Origin: Strongylocentrotus purpuratus
Lineage: Eukaryota > Echinodermata > Echinoidea > Camarodonta > Strongylocentrotidae
Direction of reading: 5' to 3'
Length of the DNA: 64,000 nucleotides
Assembly: GCF_000002235.5 (NCBI RefSeq)
Contig: NW_022145549.1
Span: forward strand, 684,501 to 748,500
Both the position numbers and the translations under genes were made by a program. The notes under the pieces were generated by a model. The model did no database searches. It was given only the letters and a program-made list of their open reading frames with translations, and was not told the DNA's origin. This document shows, one piece after another, positions 61,701 through 64,000 of the stretch. Position 1 is the first letter of the stretch; the number at the start of each line of letters is the position of its first letter.

Positions 61701-62026
61701 CATTTGATACTTTCAATTCATTCTCTCACTCCGCTAATCCCAACATAATACATACTGTAAGCATCACTTTGGCGCAAGTCGATTTTTGCACTCTCGCAAA
61801 CAATGCCTCCTGTGCATCCAAGCTTGAACACATACCACACAAAAATGATACCAAATGATTTGGGATAAAACACTCTTTCATAAAATGTATAATAATTTAC
61901 TGTTCATAGATGATTTTTAAAATAAATAGCAATTTTCTAGGTGTAAACTTTTCTTTGACTCACACGGTATAGTTACTCACTGGTGATTATGATTAAAATA
62001 CTCAGCCACAAAGATGATGGAGCCGC
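47699..62026 (-). CDS. EGF-like and LDL-receptor class B (YWTD) domain protein, start exon missing
   Basis: Exons in transcript order: 61981-62026, 58968-59063, 56413-56526, 55468-55581, 54971-55075, 54414-54542, 52262-52418, 49761-49882, 47699-47937 (TAG). Phases agree at every join (1,1,1,1,1,1,2,1), giving about 373 codons. The first exon encodes a hydrophobic stretch ([12 protein letters not shown]), probably the core of a signal peptide; its upstream phase is 0, so the ATG lies in an exon I could not find. Three cysteine-rich exons follow, two of them clear EGF domains ([34 protein letters not shown]). LDLR-B-like repeats come next: [71 protein letters not shown]. The protein ends AIDRV* without a transmembrane helix. 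All donors are GT; the acceptor at 55076-55078 is AAG, which is less common. Relatives with these modules include LRPs, nidogen and the EGF precursor. I cannot name an orthologue. Confidence 0.8.
48619..48844. repeat. TIR element with TTGTATTGCCC ends, copy 2
   Basis: It matches 1244-1504 at both ends (GATGTTGTATTGCCCTTTAG and GGTCGGTCGCAAAGGGCAAT). A G run interrupts the left half. It lies in the last intron of the EGF/LDLR-B gene. Confidence 0.7.
49331..49463. repeat. TIR element with CTGGGCCCCGT ends, copy 2
   Basis: It runs from CTGGGCCCCGTCTTATAATG to TATAACACGGGGCCCAG. The GCGATTGAT..ATCAATCGCA palindromes inside recur as in 22319-22455. Confidence 0.75.
49472..49712 (-). mobile_element. 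tRNA-derived SINE, family A, minus copy
   Basis: It is the reverse complement of the 10308 copy: (AAT)n at the left, then CCCTGGGTAAATAAACG read on the minus strand, and a tRNA-like head ending CCACCATGCCCGG at 49712. It is in sense orientation within the intron of the EGF/LDLR-B gene. Confidence 0.85.
50108..50485 (+). mobile_element. Family-B SINE interrupted by a family-C SINE
   Basis: The head (GTAGTAGTCAAGTGGTTTAA, GTGGTTCGATGCCC) and body (CACTAATGTCCTTTGGCAAG, ACACTCAACCCAGGTG) are family B. At about 50254 it changes to a minus-strand, 5'-truncated family-C SINE (to 50426), and family-B sequence (GCTAGAGCGCTGTAATGGCA) resumes. Confidence 0.75.
50254..50426 (-). mobile_element. Family-C SINE nested in family B
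   Basis: On the minus strand it reads CGGTGACCCGGGTTCGAAACC, GGACCTAAAGCC, GCATTTATTG and ends AATAACCACCACCAC. The first part of the tRNA head is missing. Confidence 0.7.
50486..52261. other. Intron sequence of the EGF/LDLR-B gene
   Basis: It holds an antisense retroposon-like tail (TTCAATTCAATTCAATAAGG) near 50510-50650, a CT-rich tract at 50870-51040, a CA run at 51362-51392 and a TAG/CAG repeat at 52130-52203. No exon was found. Confidence 0.4.
52493..52740 (+). mobile_element. tRNA-derived SINE, family B, copy with (ATT)n tail
   Basis: The head GGTGTCGTGATGTAGTGGTT and GGGTTCAAATCCC is followed by CTCTCCACCCAGGTGTAAAT, GCACCTGGCAC and a TTATTATT tail. It lies antisense within the EGF/LDLR-B gene. 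Confidence 0.8.
53777..54268 (+). other. 163-codon open frame of unknown status, antisense within an intron
   Basis: The frame is open on the plus strand, opposite the EGF/LDLR-B gene. The middle ([40 protein letters not shown]) has protein-like composition, but I recognise no domain. A C run (54019-54028) lies inside and the end passes into a degenerate TTAA-MITE relic (about 54160-54390). It could be a processed fragment or chance. Confidence 0.2.
55624..55690 (+). repeat. Fragment of a family-B SINE head
   Basis: AGAGGTGTGGTAGTGGAGTGG resembles the A-box region of the family-B head. The B box is unclear and the body is missing. A (TA)n microsatellite lies just downstream (55740-55775). 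Confidence 0.4.
56527..58967. other. Intron of the EGF/LDLR-B gene, nothing recognised
   Basis: No repeat family or exon was found. An additional phase 1-1 EGF exon would be skippable in phase, so one could be missed, but I see none. Confidence 0.35.
59064..61330. other. Intron of the EGF/LDLR-B gene with hairpins
   Basis: An imperfect hairpin lies at about 60199-60284 (AATTACCCACAC..GTGGGTAATT with GGTACCTTTGG pairing to CGAAGGTACC). A short palindrome, TAATGACCGGTCATTA, is at 60352-60367. The rest is unassigned. Confidence 0.45.
61331..61944. repeat. Foldback element with arms of about 185 bp
   Basis: The left arm (ACACCTAGAAAATTGCT .. CTTGCGCCAAAG) is nearly perfectly complementary to the right arm (CTTTGGCGCAAG .. 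AGCAATTTTCTAGGTGT), around a spacer of about 245 bases. Its right edge is 37 bases from the signal-peptide exon of the EGF/LDLR-B gene. Confidence 0.85.
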
Positions 62027-62289
62027 CTGTTAATATAAATAAAATGAGCTAATTAATTTAGTTGCGAGTGAAATAGCGGCATTCACTGGGTCTATAAAGT
62101 ACTTGGTAATATGAAAATAATGATAATGACATTCCTTCCTTGTACAGTGCGTATTGCATGATCTTATTACGTCTCTATGCGCTTCCAAATTATTTTTTTG
62201 ATATTTTATCTCGGCTTAAGCTTCAGCCCCTGCAGCCGAAGCGCCCACTGCAATCAATATATACATCCAAGCATATACCAAATTATACT

Positions 62290-62410
62290 TCATCTGTATT
62301 GACCGCGGTAAATGTTGATTAAAGTGTCTTACTAAGACATTGGTGCTTCGGCAGGGATTCGAACCCTATACATTGTGGTTCACTTATCCACTAGACCACA
62401 GCACCTCTCC
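62290..62410 (-). mobile_element. tRNA-headed SINE (family B-like), minus copy
   Basis: On the minus strand it has GGTGCTGTGGTCTAGTGGAT (A box) and AGGGTTCGAATCCCT (T arm/B box), and continues CACCAATGTCTTAGTAAGAC like the family-B body. The anticodon arm does not fold, so it is not a tRNA gene. Confidence 0.65.
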
Positions 62411-62429
62411 TATCGGTCACTCGCCAGCC

Positions 62430-62590
62430 GGTGCAGTAACGTCCTTTGTCAAGACATTATTCCACAATACATGAATGCCTCTCTCCACCGGGGAGACGAT
62501 GGGTAATTGTGAAGATTGCTAAACAGCCTTTAGTACCTGACAGTCCTGACTGCGTTGATTATTGGTCCTAGATATATACACGGTGCATAA
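62430..62590 (+). mobile_element. Family-B SINE body, plus copy, headless
   Basis: GTAACGTCCTTTGTCAAGAC and CTCTCCACCGGGGAGACGAT match the family-B body in the plus direction. It abuts the minus-strand copy at 62290-62410, so the two point away from each other. Confidence 0.5.
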
Positions 62591-62682
62591 TGGGACAATT
62601 AGGAATGTTATCCAATGAATAGAGATGGTGCACCTTGCGTACCGACTTGAAATCCAGTGATTAGGGGGTTATACTAAGGACA

Positions 62683-64000
62683 TTTATTTATTTATTCATT
62701 CATTTATTTCTGATATTTAGACAGGGTGACTCATTATGACCAATAATGGTGGTCTTCCATGAGGCCCTGTTGGACATAATGAGGAACAATAGTTTAAACA
62801 AAATATATATTGTAATAACAAAATCATGAACATAAATTCATAACAGCAATAAACAATAAGTAAGAACATGTATAAACATATATACAAAGTATTTAGTATC
62901 CTCGTAATAAATGAATGGTTTATTTGTTTTGTTTTACTTTGCTTTTTCGTTCAAGAAAACGTTGCCGCATAATTATAATATTTTAATTTATCATTATAGC
63001 ATAGACAGTAATTAGTTTTTAAATCCGATGAAAAGTAACTATTACATATTTAGGTAAGTATTAGATCTTGAAAAAAGGCAACATGTACTTTGAGAGTTCA
63101 ATTGTGATACACATATTTACAACAACACAAAACATTACAGGGTAGTAAATTACTGGATTATATGAAAAATTAATGCATCTAATCTAGTATTGCAATTGAA
63201 TGTACACTCTTAAATAACATTAAAACTACAAATGTATTTATAGCTGATAATAAATTATATGAAATAATTCTTTAAGTTTGAAAAGCATTATATCGTCCTA
63301 CATTCAGTGCTAAGAAGACATACACTCATTTTATCTTATTGGGAATCGATAATGCAAGAATGTTTGAACATGTATTCAAAGGTGTTCACAGAGCTTGCCA
63401 TTTTTAATTATCTGTCCAACTGATTCCATGCTATAATTGAAGAAACGAGGGGGCTATGTTTAAAGCATTCTGTTTTATACTTTGGCACAGAAAGAAAACC
63501 TTCAACTGCCTGACACGTATTATGCTGATGAATGTCACTTACTTTAATTAAACTTTCTTGTAAATAGGATGGTGCGAAATGACGTGTGCATTTGAACATC
63601 ATATTAACACGCTGAAATTCAAAACGTTACTCAATTGGCATCCATTTTAGATTGCCAATCAATTCACTGGATGGAGTCTCGTAACTTTTGTTTGAAATTA
63701 TTCTAGCAGCTCGTTTTTTTTAAACTTTCTTGAGTTTATCCGTTTGTTCCTGAAATCGATTTGACCACACATAGGAACCATAATCAAAGTTAGGCAATAC
63801 AAGTGCATTATACAGCAACTTTAAAGATGTTATTCGTAAATAGTCCTTAGCTCGTTTTATTACACTGATATTTCTTTGCGTTACTTTTGTTACTTTGTCA
63901 ACGTGCTTGGACCAATTCAATTCTTCATCAATAATTGATGACGTTAATTCTTTTCAATGCCTTTCAATTTATAGAAACGTTGAAGGTTGTTATGTTATTC
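62683..64000 (-). mobile_element. Non-LTR retrotransposon (LINE) 3' part, runs off the window
   Basis: On the minus strand from the window edge: an ORF2 C-terminal region, an AT-rich 3' UTR, and a tail of AATGAATAAATAAATAAAT type at about 62683-62712. It continues past 64000. The tail and UTR explain the lack of genes between 62712 and 63400. Confidence 0.75.
63408..63920 (-). pseudogene. LINE ORF2 C-terminal coding region, inactivated
   Basis: From 63920: MNWSKHVDKVTKVTQRNISV, then LYNALVLPNFDYGSYVW, is the post-catalytic part of reverse transcriptase. An in-frame stop follows KKV, then KKRAARIISNKSYETP..LKWMPIE, a second stop, then MMFKCTRHFAPSYLQE and AWNQLD. Two stops in one continuous alignment show a dead copy. 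Confidence 0.8.

Noticed and set aside
62341..62410. tRNA gene on the minus strand
   Set aside because: The T arm is good but the anticodon arm does not fold, and a SINE body follows.
63324..63329. ATG AGT before GTATGT as a start exon for the EGF/LDLR-B gene
   Set aside because: The phase would fit, but the site is inside the LINE 3' UTR (62683-64000) and six bases are not evidence.
1..64000. Bacterial-type systems, CRISPR array, phage or plasmid genes
   Set aside because: Genes are intron-split animal genes, and direct repeats are transposons or microsatellites. Nothing supports a prokaryotic system.

Overview
This window is animal nuclear DNA. It is AT-rich, its genes are split by GT-AG introns, and short transposon remnants are scattered throughout. 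The proteins are metazoan. The mix of tRNA-headed SINEs, many small inverted-repeat elements and a Ty3/gypsy LTR remnant would suit a marine deuterostome such as an echinoderm, but that placement is inference; no search was run. There is no operon, CRISPR array, phage or functional RNA gene that I can see.

Layout. 1-5,227 is repeat-rich. 5,228-5,330 looks like the last coding exon of a plus-strand membrane protein whose other exons I could not find. 5,331-17,942 has no gene I can recognise and lies between converging 3' ends. RAB21 is on the minus strand (17,943-24,969, seven coding exons, 207 residues, complete). TSG101 is on the plus strand (28,292-43,031, eleven coding exons, 439 residues, complete). 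These two genes are divergent, with 3.3 kb between start codons. 43,032-47,698 is intergenic. A minus-strand gene (47,699-62,026) encodes EGF domains followed by LDL-receptor class B (YWTD) repeats; nine exons join in phase, and only the start-codon exon is missing. The right end (62,683-64,000) is a dead LINE.

Function. RAB21 is an early-endosomal small GTPase, and TSG101 is the ESCRT-I subunit that sorts ubiquitinated cargo at endosomes. The third protein has extracellular receptor or ligand modules but no visible membrane anchor. Joint regulation of RAB21 and TSG101 is only a hypothesis.

Much of the non-coding sequence resolves into repeat families. Several are nested, so comparison with uninterrupted copies gives target-site duplications directly: TTAA for one MITE family, 13 bp for a SINE, and 5 bp for an LTR element. 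The observations most worth a second look are a decayed tandem copy of the RAB21 DTAGQ exon, a SINE whose 5' end is an inverted copy of its own 3' end, a three-deep transposon nest, a roughly 300-bp GAA tract next to a RAB21 splice donor, and an apparently anchorless EGF/YWTD gene. I found no convincing new multi-gene system.
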